DNA from: Microbacterium hydrocarbonoxydans
Lineage (GTDB): Bacteria > Actinomycetota > Actinomycetes > Actinomycetales > Microbacteriaceae
DNA length: 64,000 nt
Assembly (NCBI RefSeq): GCF_000956475.1
Contig: NZ_JYJB01000004.1
Span: 1 to 64,000 of the forward strand
Direction of reading: 5' to 3'
Shown here: piece by piece, positions 25,513 to 33,256 of the stretch
Numbering within the stretch: position 1 is the first letter of the stretch
How the letters are laid out: each line of letters begins with the position of its first letter
The notes under the pieces: model-generated
What the model was told of the DNA's origin: nothing
Seen by the model: the letters and a program-made list of their open reading frames with translations, nothing else
Database searches by the model: none
Position numbers and translations under genes: made by a program

Positions 25513-26115
25513 TCAGCGCCTCTTCGCGAGGCGCGCTTCGAGGTTCGCCTTCACCGCGGGCCATTCCGGCTCGATGATCGAGTACTCGACGCTGTCGCGC
25601 AGCGCCCCGTTGCGGTAACGCAGCATCGCCCGCATCACGCCGTCCTGTTTGGCTCCCAGGCGCTCGATCGCGGCGCGCGACTGGAAGTTCACCCACTGCG
25701 TCGTGAGGCCCACGCGGAACACTCCGAGCGTCTCGAAGGCGTGCTGCATGAGCAGCAGCTTCGACTCGGCGTTCGTGCCGGTGCCGTGGGCGGAGGGGCG
25801 ATTCCACGTCGAGCCGATGTGCAGCCGGGGCACATCGGGAACCATGTCGTAGTACGTGGTCATGCCGAGCACGCGGTCGCTCGCATCGAAAGCCGTGAAC
25901 GCCACGATCTCGCCCGACGCGGTGCGATCGATCCGGCGCTCGATCTCGGCCGCCATCCCATCGGGTCCCGGCACCGAGGTGTACCAGGCGGTCTGCCACA
26001 GATCTCCCTCGACCGCGGCCTCGACGAGCCCGTCGTGGTGCGAGCGATCGAGCGGGCGCAGTTCGACGAGGGAGCCGGTGAGGGTGACGGGTGCGGGGCA
26101 GACGAGGAAGGCCAT
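25513..26115 (-). CDS. GNAT family N-acetyltransferase (RimJ/RimL-like)
   Basis: Transfers an acetyl group from acetyl-CoA to an unknown amine. A 200-aa protein with the RimJ/L layout: LTGSLVELRPLDRSHHDGLV, ending in conserved strands and TNAESKLLLMQHAFETLGVF with FRVGLTTQWVNFQSRAAIER. The last carries the Asn-x-x-Ser/Ala-x-x-x-Ile acetyl-CoA end signature typical of this group. ATG 26115 is 20 bp from the divergent aldo/keto reductase start. A GATAAT hexamer sits 6 nt upstream. Confidence 0.85.
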   Translation of the reverse strand: MAFLVCPAPVTLTGSLVELRPLDRSHHDGLVEAAVEGDLWQTAWYTSVPGPDGMAAEIERRIDRTASGEIVAFTAFDASDRVLGMTTYYDMVPDVPRLHIGSTWNRPSAHGTGTNAESKLLLMQHAFETLGVFRVGLTTQWVNFQSRAAIERLGAKQDGVMRAMLRYRNGALRDSVEYSIIEPEWPAVKANLEARLAKRR

Positions 26116-26121
26116 GGAGCC

Positions 26122-26129
26122 ATTATCGT
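26122..26129. promoter_or_regulatory. Overlapping divergent -10 elements
   Basis: Rightward TATCGT (26,124-26,129) lies 6 nt before ATG 26136. Leftward GATAAT (26,122-26,127) lies 6 nt before ATG 26115. The hexamers share four base pairs, so only one polymerase could use the site at a time. Confidence 0.55.
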
Positions 26130-26135
26130 GGCGAT

Positions 26136-27065
26136 ATGAAGACAGTCCCGTTCGGCACCTCCTCCGCTCCCGCCGTGATCTCCGGCATGATGCGCATCGA
26201 CAGCAAAGCGGATGCCGAGATCCGCGCGCTCTACGATGCGGCCCGTGACGCGGGCATCGACTTCTTCGACCACGCCGACATCTACGGCGGACGCATGCAC
26301 TACTGCGAGGAGCGGTTCGCCGAAGCGCTCGAGCTGAGCGGCTCCGAGCGCGAGGAGATCGTGCTGCAGACCAAGTGCGGCATCGTGCCGGCGCAGGGGA
26401 TGTTCGACTTCTCCTACGAGCACATCATGACCCAGGTCGAGGGATCGCTGAGAGCGCTGCGCACGGACTACATCGACGTGCTGCTGCTGCACCGCCCTGA
26501 CGCGCTCGTCGAGCCTGAGGACGTCGCCCGGGCATTCGACGAGCTCGAGGCCTCGGGCAAGGTGCGGGCCTTCGGCGTCTCGAACCACACGCCGCGCCAG
26601 ATCGACCTGCTCAAGACGGCCGTGCGGCAGCCGATCGTCGCGAATCAGCTGCAGCTGTCGATCACGCACGCCCCGATCATCGCCCAGCCGGTCGCGGCGA
26701 ACATGGCCAGCGAAGACCAGAGCGTTGTGCGCGACGGAGGCGGGATCGTCGAGTACTGCCGCATCAACGGCATCACCGTGCAGGCGTGGTCGCCCTTCCA
26801 GGGCGGGTTCTTCACCGGGGTGTTCCTCGGAAATCCCGAATACGCCGAACTCAACGCGGTGATCGACCGGCTTGCAGCCGCCTACGACGTCACGCCGATC
26901 GCGATCGCGACGGCATGGATCACCCGGCATCCGGCGAAGATGCAGGTCGTGCTCGGCACCACCACACCCGAGCGCGTGCGTGATGCCGCAGCAGGCGCCG
27001 ACATCGAGCTCACACGGGCGGAATGGTACGAGCTGTTCCGCGCCGCGGGGCACGTCCTCCCCTGA
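26136..27065 (+). CDS. Aldo/keto reductase (YdhF-like)
   Basis: NADPH-dependent carbonyl reductase of unknown substrate. The 309 aa form the usual TIM barrel with the catalytic tetrad visible: Asp and Tyr in FDHADIYGGRMHYCEERF, Lys in IVLQTKCGIV and His in DVLLLHRPDAL. The cofactor-end segment VVLGTTTPERVRDA is present. Overall pattern (SGMMRIDSKADAEIRALYD) resembles E. coli YdhF. It appears leaderless, with the -10 six nt before ATG 26136. Confidence 0.88.
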   Translation: MKTVPFGTSSAPAVISGMMRIDSKADAEIRALYDAARDAGIDFFDHADIYGGRMHYCEERFAEALELSGSEREEIVLQTKCGIVPAQGMFDFSYEHIMTQVEGSLRALRTDYIDVLLLHRPDALVEPEDVARAFDELEASGKVRAFGVSNHTPRQIDLLKTAVRQPIVANQLQLSITHAPIIAQPVAANMASEDQSVVRDGGGIVEYCRINGITVQAWSPFQGGFFTGVFLGNPEYAELNAVIDRLAAAYDVTPIAIATAWITRHPAKMQVVLGTTTPERVRDAAAGADIELTRAEWYELFRAAGHVLP

Positions 27066-27081
27066 AGCGGCGGGCGTCGTC

Positions 27082-27087
27082 TAGCCT
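27082..27087 (+). promoter_or_regulatory. Leaderless-type -10 hexamer
   Basis: TAGCCT, then gaaccc, then ATG 27094: six bases between hexamer and start. Confidence 0.6.
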
Positions 27088-27093
27088 GAACCC

Positions 27094-27486
27094 ATGGCGT
27101 TCCTGTTCTCGCTCCTCGTCATCGCGCTGATGGTCGGCGCCCTGATCGACATCATCACCCGTGTCGACTCCCAGGTGCGATTCCTGCCGAAGATGGCGTG
27201 GATCATCATCGTGATCCTGCTCCCGCTGATCGGCAGTCTGCTCTGGTTCGCGATCGGACGCGAGTATGCGGAGGCGGGGATCAGGATGCCGCGCATGACG
27301 CGGCGGGAACAGCATCCCTCGCCGTCGGCGGTCCCCGCGGCCCCGGTCGATACGCGCACGACCGAGCAGCAGATCGCCGATCTCGACCGCGAGATCGAGG
27401 AGTGGCGGCTGCGCGAGGAGATCGCGAAGCGGAAACAGGACCCTTCGGCGGATTCAGGGGCGACGGGCCCAGAGACCCAGGGCTAG
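27094..27486 (+). CDS. Membrane protein with PLDc_N domain
   Basis: A 130-aa protein. Residues 1-55 hold two membrane segments (FLFSLLVIALMVGALIDII and MAWIIIVILLPLIGSLLWFA) joined by RVDSQVRFLPK. This is the PLDc_N pattern found at the start of cardiolipin synthases and in short actinobacterial proteins. The remainder is hydrophilic, with a charged helix (EQQIADLDREIEEWRLREE) that could coil. Its 3' end overlaps the convergent epimerase gene by 4 bp. Confidence 0.8.
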   Translation: MAFLFSLLVIALMVGALIDIITRVDSQVRFLPKMAWIIIVILLPLIGSLLWFAIGREYAEAGIRMPRMTRREQHPSPSAVPAAPVDTRTTEQQIADLDREIEEWRLREEIAKRKQDPSADSGATGPETQG

Positions 27487-28439
27487 AGGTCGAACGACTC
27501 CCTGATCGCCGGCTCGAGCGTCGGGTAGCGGAACTCGAATCCCGCCTCGGTGAGCGTCTCGGGCAGCACCCAGCGGCTCTTGAGTATCAACTCGGTCTCT
27601 GTGCGGATGCCGATCGCCCCGATCTCGAGCATCCAACGCGGCATGGGCGGCCCGATGCGGGCGCCGAGCACCTGGCGCACCGTCGCCATGAAGGTGCGGT
27701 TGTCGACCGGGTTCGGGGACGCGGCGTTCACGGGACCGTCGAGCTCCGGATGCTCTTCCACGAAGTCGATGATCCTGGCGACGTCCTCGACGTGCACCCA
27801 GCTGAACCGCTGCCGTCCGTGCTTCGCACCGGGGAAATGGCCCGTACCGGCCGCTCGACGGCGCCTGCTCACCGGCCACCAGCCGTCATGCTGCGCCCCG
27901 CCGAGGCCGAGCTTCGCGAGGTTCTTGAGCGGGCCCAGCACGCCGCCGTGGCCGAGCACGATCGCGCTGCGAAGCGCCACGCGGCGAGTCGCGGGCAGAT
28001 CGTCAGAGAACAGTGCCCGCTCCCAGGCTTTCGCGACCTCCACCGAGAATCCGGTGCCGATCTCTCCGGACGACTCCGTCATCGGCCGGTCCTCCGCATG
28101 ACGGTAGATGGTCGCGGTCGAGGAGTTCACCCACAGCGCGGGCGGGTTCTCGGCTCGGGCGATGGCCCCGCTGAGAGCCCCCGTCGTGTCGAGGCGCGAG
28201 CGGAAGATCTCCGCCCGGTTCTCGGGTGTGTAGCGGCAGTTCACGCTCTTCCCGGCGAGGCCGATCACGAGCGACGACCCGTCCACCGCACGGTCGATCG
28301 CCTGCTGGTCGCCCCAGGCGATGTCGGCGCCGGAGCGCGAGATCGTCACGACCTCGCGACCCGCATCACGGAACCGCGGCAGCAGGTACTGCCCCATGAA
28401 TCCGGTGGATCCGCCGATCACGACGCGACCTGTGCTCAT
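27483..28439 (-). CDS. TIGR01777-type NAD-dependent epimerase (SulA/YfcH-like)
   Basis: A 318-aa short-chain dehydrogenase-like protein. The N terminus has the Rossmann glycine motif GGSTGFMGQYLLPRF. The family signature LAGKSVNCRYTPENRAEI is clear, followed by WVNSSTATIYRHA (active-site region), FSWVHVEDVARII and VNAASPNPVDNRTF. ATG 28439 overlaps the upstream DUF4166 stop (ATGA). The pairing with DUF4166 is common; in some proteins the two domains are fused. The biological substrate is unknown. Confidence 0.87.
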   Translation of the reverse strand: MSTGRVVIGGSTGFMGQYLLPRFRDAGREVVTISRSGADIAWGDQQAIDRAVDGSSLVIGLAGKSVNCRYTPENRAEIFRSRLDTTGALSGAIARAENPPALWVNSSTATIYRHAEDRPMTESSGEIGTGFSVEVAKAWERALFSDDLPATRRVALRSAIVLGHGGVLGPLKNLAKLGLGGAQHDGWWPVSRRRRAAGTGHFPGAKHGRQRFSWVHVEDVARIIDFVEEHPELDGPVNAASPNPVDNRTFMATVRQVLGARIGPPMPRWMLEIGAIGIRTETELILKSRWVLPETLTEAGFEFRYPTLEPAIRESFDL

Positions 28440-29056
28440 GAATGGGCCTCCTCGAGGCGGTAGGCGAAAGCGCCGCGATACTCGTACACACGGCCGATGA
28501 GAGGAACGTCGATGCTCAGGGCGACGCGCTGACGGCCGATCACGTCGTCGAAGCGCTCGGTGAGGCGCACGACGGGCGACATCACCCGCGGCACCCTCAC
28601 CCGCAGCCGGCCGAGGCGGATGCCGACGGCTCGGCTCGTGAGGACGAGAGCGCCGTCCCGCACGTCGACGTCGAAGCAGGCGGCGATCAGCGCCGGCTCG
28701 CCGAGCTCGTCGACGACACGGCCGTGGCGGGTGACGGCGACGGCGTCGCGCATAGACCAGGTGCCGCCCGGAAGGTGGAACTCGCGCACGCCGATCGCAC
28801 GAGAGGCGACAGTGCGGTTCTCCACGCGGAAGGGGACGTCGCGCTCCCAGCACGCCGCCACCACGCCGCGTCGCTCGAGCACGCGAAGCATCGGCCACAG
28901 CCAGCGACGAGGCGTGCCCACGCGCTCGAAGACTCCCTCGCCGACACCCACCTGGTCGTCGGGGACGGGCTGGAAGTAGGCGCGCAGGCGCGGATGCAGC
29001 TCGCCGATCCGGTCGCCGAGAGCCCTCGCGTACGGGGACTGCGGGATGTCTCTCAC
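28436..29056 (-). CDS. DUF4166 domain protein
   Basis: A 206-aa protein with the DUF4166 pattern: SPYARALGDRIGELHPRLRA, then VGEGVFERVGTPRRWLWPML and later REFHLPGGTWSMRDAVAV. It ends in MSPVVRLTERFDDVIGRQRV and DVPLIGRVYEYRGAF. No catalytic motif is obvious. The gene is translationally coupled to the downstream epimerase (4-bp overlap), so the two probably act together. It starts 3 bp after the NYN gene's stop, in the same leftward run. Confidence 0.8.
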   Translation of the reverse strand: MRDIPQSPYARALGDRIGELHPRLRAYFQPVPDDQVGVGEGVFERVGTPRRWLWPMLRVLERRGVVAACWERDVPFRVENRTVASRAIGVREFHLPGGTWSMRDAVAVTRHGRVVDELGEPALIAACFDVDVRDGALVLTSRAVGIRLGRLRVRVPRVMSPVVRLTERFDDVIGRQRVALSIDVPLIGRVYEYRGAFAYRLEEAHS

Positions 29057-29059
29057 GGC

Positions 29060-30019
29060 TCAGGAAGCGGACTCGCGCAGCCTCACGAGGCGCTCATGCC
29101 CTGTCTCCTCGAGTTCGGCGATGTCGTCGCGAGACTTCAGGAAGTCCGAGAAGGAGCGGTAGCCGAGGGCTTTCTCGCTGAAGGACGGATCCATACGGCG
29201 CATATGCGTCTTCACCGCCGAGCTGTGCAGCCACTCGTCGGCATCGGCTTTGTCATGCCCCAGACGCAGTGCGCGCTGCAGCAGCGCCGTGGCCTCGCCC
29301 TGCTCATCGAGAGCGGGCGGCGCGGCGACCGCCGTCGTCGCCGCTTTCGTGCGCGACCTCGTCTTCGGAGCGCTCTTCGTCTTCGCCACAGGCTCGGGTT
29401 CGGGCACCGTCTCTGGTTCGGCGGCCACCGCCGGCGGCGCGGCCTTGGTCGGCCGCACGACGCCGGGAAGCGAGTCGTACGATTCGAACTCGTCGCAGGC
29501 AGCGGCCAGGGACTTCGCGGTGGAGCCCGCGACGCCGACGCCGATCACGTAGCGACCGAGGCGCTTGCAGCGCTGTGCGAGCGGCACGTAGTCGCTGTCG
29601 CCCGCGACGATCACGACGTGGGTGAGATCCGGCAGACGGAACATGTCCTCGACGGCATCCACTGCCAGGCGGATGTCGGCGCCGTTCTTGGCGTACGCGG
29701 CCGCGGGGAACAGCTGCACGAGATCGACCGCACGCGCCACGAGCTGCGACCGGTACTCGGCGTTCACGGGCGACGACCAGTCGGCGTACGCGCGCGTGAG
29801 AACGAGAGTGCCGAAGGACGCCGCGTAGTCGATGATGGCGCCGACCTCGATCATCGCGCCCTTCAGGCGCTCGACGACCTCAGGGTCGTTCGGATGCTCG
29901 GTGATGCGCTGGCGGTCCTTGCCGTAGGAGTTGCGACCGTGGACGCGGTCGTACCAGGAGATGACGATGTTGTCGAAGTCGAGGTAGACGGCGACGCGGG
30001 CATCCGTGGTCTCAGCCAT
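29060..30019 (-). CDS. NYN (PIN-like) nuclease with OST-HTH/LOTUS domain
   Basis: Predicted RNA-acting protein of 319 aa. The NYN domain is at about 1-165: VAVYLDFDNIVISWYDR, then GADIRLAVDAVEDMF and VVIVAGDSDYVPLAQRCK supply the conserved Asp cluster. A Pro/Ala/Lys/Thr linker (about 175-245) leads to an OST-HTH/LOTUS-like domain (about 250-310: ALLQRALRLGHDKADADEWL, LGYRSFSDFLKSR). ATG 30019 (MAETTDARV) is chosen over an ATG 84 bases upstream because conservation begins here. It overlaps the upstream oxidoreductase gene by 8 bp. Confidence 0.85.
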   Translation of the reverse strand: MAETTDARVAVYLDFDNIVISWYDRVHGRNSYGKDRQRITEHPNDPEVVERLKGAMIEVGAIIDYAASFGTLVLTRAYADWSSPVNAEYRSQLVARAVDLVQLFPAAAYAKNGADIRLAVDAVEDMFRLPDLTHVVIVAGDSDYVPLAQRCKRLGRYVIGVGVAGSTAKSLAAACDEFESYDSLPGVVRPTKAAPPAVAAEPETVPEPEPVAKTKSAPKTRSRTKAATTAVAAPPALDEQGEATALLQRALRLGHDKADADEWLHSSAVKTHMRRMDPSFSEKALGYRSFSDFLKSRDDIAELEETGHERLVRLRESAS

Positions 30020-31010
30020 TGTCGGCCTCCTCGCTCGGGTACCGCACGCCGATCTGGGCTCTGATCTCGTCGAGCGTGCCCATGATCGCGACGCTCTCGG
30101 CAACCGGCAGCAGGTCGGAGTCGAGGGTGCCGTCGGCGACGTAGCGCTCGGCGGCCAGTGCCTGATACTCCATGCCGCGACCGGCGACCTCGTCGGAGGC
30201 GAACTCCTCCGCGACCGTGCCGTCCGGCAGGATCACCCGGAAGGTCGTGGGCGTGTACCAGACCCGGTCGATCTCGATGCGTGCGGCCGTCCCCACGATG
30301 CTCGCGGCATTGGGGCCGGCTCCGCGCGAGGAGGAGAGCGTGGTCGACAGGGCGCCTCCGTCGTGGGTCATGACCGTGGCGACCTCGGCATCCGCTCCGG
30401 TCTCGATCAGTCGCCCCACCGCCTTGACCGAGGTCGGAGCTCCGAGGATGTCGTGCACGAACGAGACCGGGTAGATGCCGAGGTCGAGCAGCGCGCCGCC
30501 GCCGAGCTCGAGCGCGTTCAGGCGGTGCGCGGGGTCGGAGGGGAGGAGCTGGGTGTGATCGGCGCTCACGGCGCGGATCTCACCGAGGGTGCCTGCGGCG
30601 ATGATCTCGCGGATGCGGATCATGTGCGGCAGATACCTCGTCCACATCGCCTCCATGACCAGCAGGCCGCGCTCGGCGCCGAGCCGCTGCAGGTCCTCGG
30701 CCTCGGCGCGGTTCAGCGTGAACGCCTTCTCGACGAGCACGTGCTTGCCGGCCTCAAGAGCCAGGCGGGCGTTGTCGTGGTGCATCGGGTGCGGGGTCGA
30801 CACGTAGATGATGTCGACCTCGGGATCAGCGACGAGAGCCTCGTACGACGCGTGCGCGCGCGGGATGTCGAAGCGGGTGGCGAAGGCATCCGCCGACTCC
30901 TGCGAGCGCGAGCCGACGGCGACGAGTTCGCGCCCTGCCGTGCGGAGGTCGGAAGCGAAGGCGCCGGCGATGCCGCCGGTTGCGAGGATTCCCCAACGAA
31001 GACCAGTCAT
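30012..31010 (-). CDS. Gfo/Idh/MocA family oxidoreductase
   Basis: NAD(P)-dependent dehydrogenase acting on a sugar or related polyol. The 332 aa have an N-terminal Rossmann domain (RWGILATGGIAGAFASDL, IIYVSTPHPMHHDNARLALE, HVLVEKAFTLNRAEAEDL with the EK pair that binds cofactor). A C-terminal alpha/beta domain includes GGGALLDLGIYPVSFVHDIL. ATG 31010 sits 6 nt after TACGCT. It heads a leftward run with the NYN, DUF4166 and epimerase genes. Confidence 0.9.
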   Translation of the reverse strand: MTGLRWGILATGGIAGAFASDLRTAGRELVAVGSRSQESADAFATRFDIPRAHASYEALVADPEVDIIYVSTPHPMHHDNARLALEAGKHVLVEKAFTLNRAEAEDLQRLGAERGLLVMEAMWTRYLPHMIRIREIIAAGTLGEIRAVSADHTQLLPSDPAHRLNALELGGGALLDLGIYPVSFVHDILGAPTSVKAVGRLIETGADAEVATVMTHDGGALSTTLSSSRGAGPNAASIVGTAARIEIDRVWYTPTTFRVILPDGTVAEEFASDEVAGRGMEYQALAAERYVADGTLDSDLLPVAESVAIMGTLDEIRAQIGVRYPSEEADNG

Positions 31011-31016
31011 GGTCTC

Positions 31017-31022
31017 AGCGTA
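31017..31022 (-). promoter_or_regulatory. Leaderless-type -10 hexamer (Gfo/Idh gene)
   Basis: TACGCT, then gagacc, then ATG 31010: six bases between hexamer and start. It lies between the metY stop (31,027 end of gene) and this start. Confidence 0.55.
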
Positions 31023-31026
31023 GTGT

Positions 31027-32319
31027 TCAGGCGCGGGCGAGTGCCTGTTCGAGGTCGGCGATGAGGTCGCGCGGGTCCTCGAGGCCGGCCGACAGACGGA
31101 TCGTGTTCAGCGAGATGCCGGCCGCGGAGCGCTGCTGCGCGTTCAGATGCGAGTGCGTCATCGAAGCGGGGTGGGCGACGAGGCTGCGGGCATCGCCGAT
31201 GTTGGCGACGAGCCGGACGACCTTCAGACTGTCGATCACGCGGGCGATCCGCTCCTGCGTGCCCTCGTCCTCCGCGCCGGCCAGGTCGAAGGAGAACACC
31301 GAGGGCACCCCGTTCGGCAGGTAGCGGCCGGCGAGATCGTGCCAGCGGTTGCCTTCGAGGCCAGGGTGATTGACATGGGCGACCGACGGATGCTGCGCCA
31401 GGAACTGCGCGATCGCGAACGCCGTGGAGGACTGGCGCGCCACCCGCAGATCGAGAGTCTCGATCCCCTGCAGGATCTGCCAGGCGTTGAACGGCGAGAG
31501 CGAGGGGCCGAGGTCGTGCACGTACTTCGACTTCACGAGCGCGGCGAAGGCCTGCCCGATGCCGAAGCGCTCCCACAGTACGAGGCCGGGGACGCGCTTG
31601 TACTCGGCGGTGAACTGCGGCCAGCGTTCGGGCTGCGCGCCGAAGTCGAAGGTGCCCTGGTCGACGACGACGCCGCCGAGGGAGGTGCCGTGGCCGGAGA
31701 GGAACTTGGTCGCGGAGTGCACGACGAAGTCGGCGCCGTGCTCGCCCGGACGCACCAGATACGGGGTGCCGACGGTGTTGTCGATCACGAGGGGGACGCC
31801 CGCCTCGTGCGCGATGTCGGCGACGAGGCGGATGTCGAGGACCTGCGCCACAGGGTTCGCCACGGACTCGGCGAACAGCGCCCGGGTCTCCGGGCGGATC
31901 GCCGCGCGCCATGCCTCCGCGTCGTCCTGGTCGACGAAGGTCACCTCGATCCCGAAGTCCTCGAACGTGTCCTGGAACAGGTCGACCGTGCCGCCGTAGA
32001 GCTGGTTCGCGGCGACGATGTGTCCGCGGACTCCCACGATCGCGAGCAGGGTCACCGCGACCGCGGCCTGGCCGGAGGCGACGGCCACCGCGGAGACGCC
32101 GCCTTCGAGAGCGGCGACCCGCTCCTCGAGCACCTGCTGGGTGGGGCTGGCGTTGCGGCTGTAGAGGTTGCCGCTCTTGCGCAGCGCGAACAGGTCGGCG
32201 GCTTCGGCGAGCGACGCGAACTGGAACGCCGCGGTCTGGTAGATCGGCGGCACGGCGCTGTGCTGCGGCGTCCCGGGGACGTAGCCGGCCTGGATCTGCT
32301 GGGTCGCGAACTCGCTCAT
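31027..32319 (-). CDS. metY: O-acetylhomoserine sulfhydrylase (PLP-dependent)
   Basis: Joins O-acetylhomoserine and sulfide to make homocysteine for methionine synthesis. The 430 aa fit the family. Visible motifs are TAAFQFASLAEAADLFALRK near the start, NLYSRNASPTQQVLEERVAA, SGQAAVAV, IDNTVGTPYLVRP and the PLP lysine in HSATKFLSGHGTSLGG (Lys205). C-terminal VRLVANIGDARSLVAHPAS is characteristic of this subgroup. A weak -10 (CACAAT) is 6 nt before ATG 32319; no SAM riboswitch fits in the 76-bp divergent gap. Confidence 0.92.
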   Translation of the reverse strand: MSEFATQQIQAGYVPGTPQHSAVPPIYQTAAFQFASLAEAADLFALRKSGNLYSRNASPTQQVLEERVAALEGGVSAVAVASGQAAVAVTLLAIVGVRGHIVAANQLYGGTVDLFQDTFEDFGIEVTFVDQDDAEAWRAAIRPETRALFAESVANPVAQVLDIRLVADIAHEAGVPLVIDNTVGTPYLVRPGEHGADFVVHSATKFLSGHGTSLGGVVVDQGTFDFGAQPERWPQFTAEYKRVPGLVLWERFGIGQAFAALVKSKYVHDLGPSLSPFNAWQILQGIETLDLRVARQSSTAFAIAQFLAQHPSVAHVNHPGLEGNRWHDLAGRYLPNGVPSVFSFDLAGAEDEGTQERIARVIDSLKVVRLVANIGDARSLVAHPASMTHSHLNAQQRSAAGISLNTIRLSAGLEDPRDLIADLEQALARA

Positions 32320-32383
32320 CAGACCATTGTGTTGATGCCGCGCGCTCCGCCCCGGCGTATGTCGAACTGTTGCAGGTGATGGT

Positions 32384-32389
32384 TACAGT
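32384..32389 (+). promoter_or_regulatory. Leaderless-type -10 hexamer (ribokinase gene)
   Basis: TACAGT, then gtgagc, then ATG 32396. It decides the start: the upstream GTG 32390 would fall before the expected transcript start. Confidence 0.6.
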
Positions 32390-32395
32390 GTGAGC

Positions 32396-33256
32396 ATGAT
32401 CCCGCCCGAAACAGATGCCATCCGCGTGACCGTGGTCGGAGCGATCAATGTCGACCTGACTGCGCGCGTGAGCCGAGCGCCGTCACGAGGTGAGACGGTC
32501 GGTGACGGCGTGCTCGCACGCGAGGCGGGCGGAAAGGGCGCGAACCAGGCGGTGGCTGCGGCACGGCTGGGGGCGGTCGTCAGCCTCGTGGGCGCTGTGG
32601 GCGATGACCCGGACGGCCGCGAGATGCGATCTTCGCTGTCGCGGGCCGGAGTCGACACCGCGAACGTGCAGACGAGCGTCGAGCCCACGGGTACGGCGCT
32701 CATCGTCGTGGATTCGGAGGGCGAGAACTCGATCGTCGTCTGCCCTGGCGCGAATTCGATGATCGATCCGGACTCCGTGCGCCTCCCGGATCAGGAGGCG
32801 CTCCTGATGCAGCTCGAGGTGCAGGATGACGTCGTCGTCGCCGCCGCGGTGCAGGCGAGCGGCTTCGTCGCCGTCAACGCATCTCCTGCGCGGAGCATCC
32901 CTGAGCCGGTGCTGAGCAGGGCCGACCTGTTCATCGTCAACGAAACCGAATACGCGCAGCTGCCGGAGATCCGCAACGCACCCTTGCTCGCGGTCACTCT
33001 CGGCGCCGAGGGCGCTGTGCTGTACGAACACGGCATCGAGATCTCTCGGGCTGACGGCCTGGCCACGGTGGTCCGCAACACCGTCGGTGCGGGGGATGCA
33101 TTCGCCGCCGCGCTCGTGATCGGCCTCGCGCGCAGTGATGACCGCGCCGTGGCGTTGCAGCGCGCCTGCCCCGTCGGCGCTGCAGCCGTGGCGGATGAGC
33201 ACTCCCAGGCGGACCTCGGTCCGCTGGACGACTATCCGGCTATGGGACGAGGATGA
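32396..33256 (+). CDS. rbsK: PfkB-family sugar kinase (ribokinase-like)
   Basis: Phosphorylates ribose or a similar sugar with ATP. ATG 32396 (286 aa) is chosen because a -10 hexamer ends 6 nt upstream. The PfkB signatures are present: VVGAINVDLTARVSRAP, GGKGANQAVAAARLGAVVSL (signature 1) and NTVGAGDAFAAALVIGLAR (signature 2, catalytic Asp in GAGD). At 286 residues it is slightly shorter than E. coli ribokinase. No ribose transporter adjoins, so the substrate is uncertain. Its 3' end overlaps the convergent oxidoreductase gene by 17 bp. Confidence 0.85.
   Translation: MIPPETDAIRVTVVGAINVDLTARVSRAPSRGETVGDGVLAREAGGKGANQAVAAARLGAVVSLVGAVGDDPDGREMRSSLSRAGVDTANVQTSVEPTGTALIVVDSEGENSIVVCPGANSMIDPDSVRLPDQEALLMQLEVQDDVVVAAAVQASGFVAVNASPARSIPEPVLSRADLFIVNETEYAQLPEIRNAPLLAVTLGAEGAVLYEHGIEISRADGLATVVRNTVGAGDAFAAALVIGLARSDDRAVALQRACPVGAAAVADEHSQADLGPLDDYPAMGRG

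Noticed and set aside
28442..30064. 540-codon open frame on the plus strand
   Set aside because: It lies opposite the DUF4166 and NYN genes, both with recognisable domains. It has no motif or ribosome binding site.
32320..32395. SAM or other riboswitch before metY
   Set aside because: Only 76 bp separate the divergent starts, and the predicted transcript begins at or near the start codon, leaving no room.
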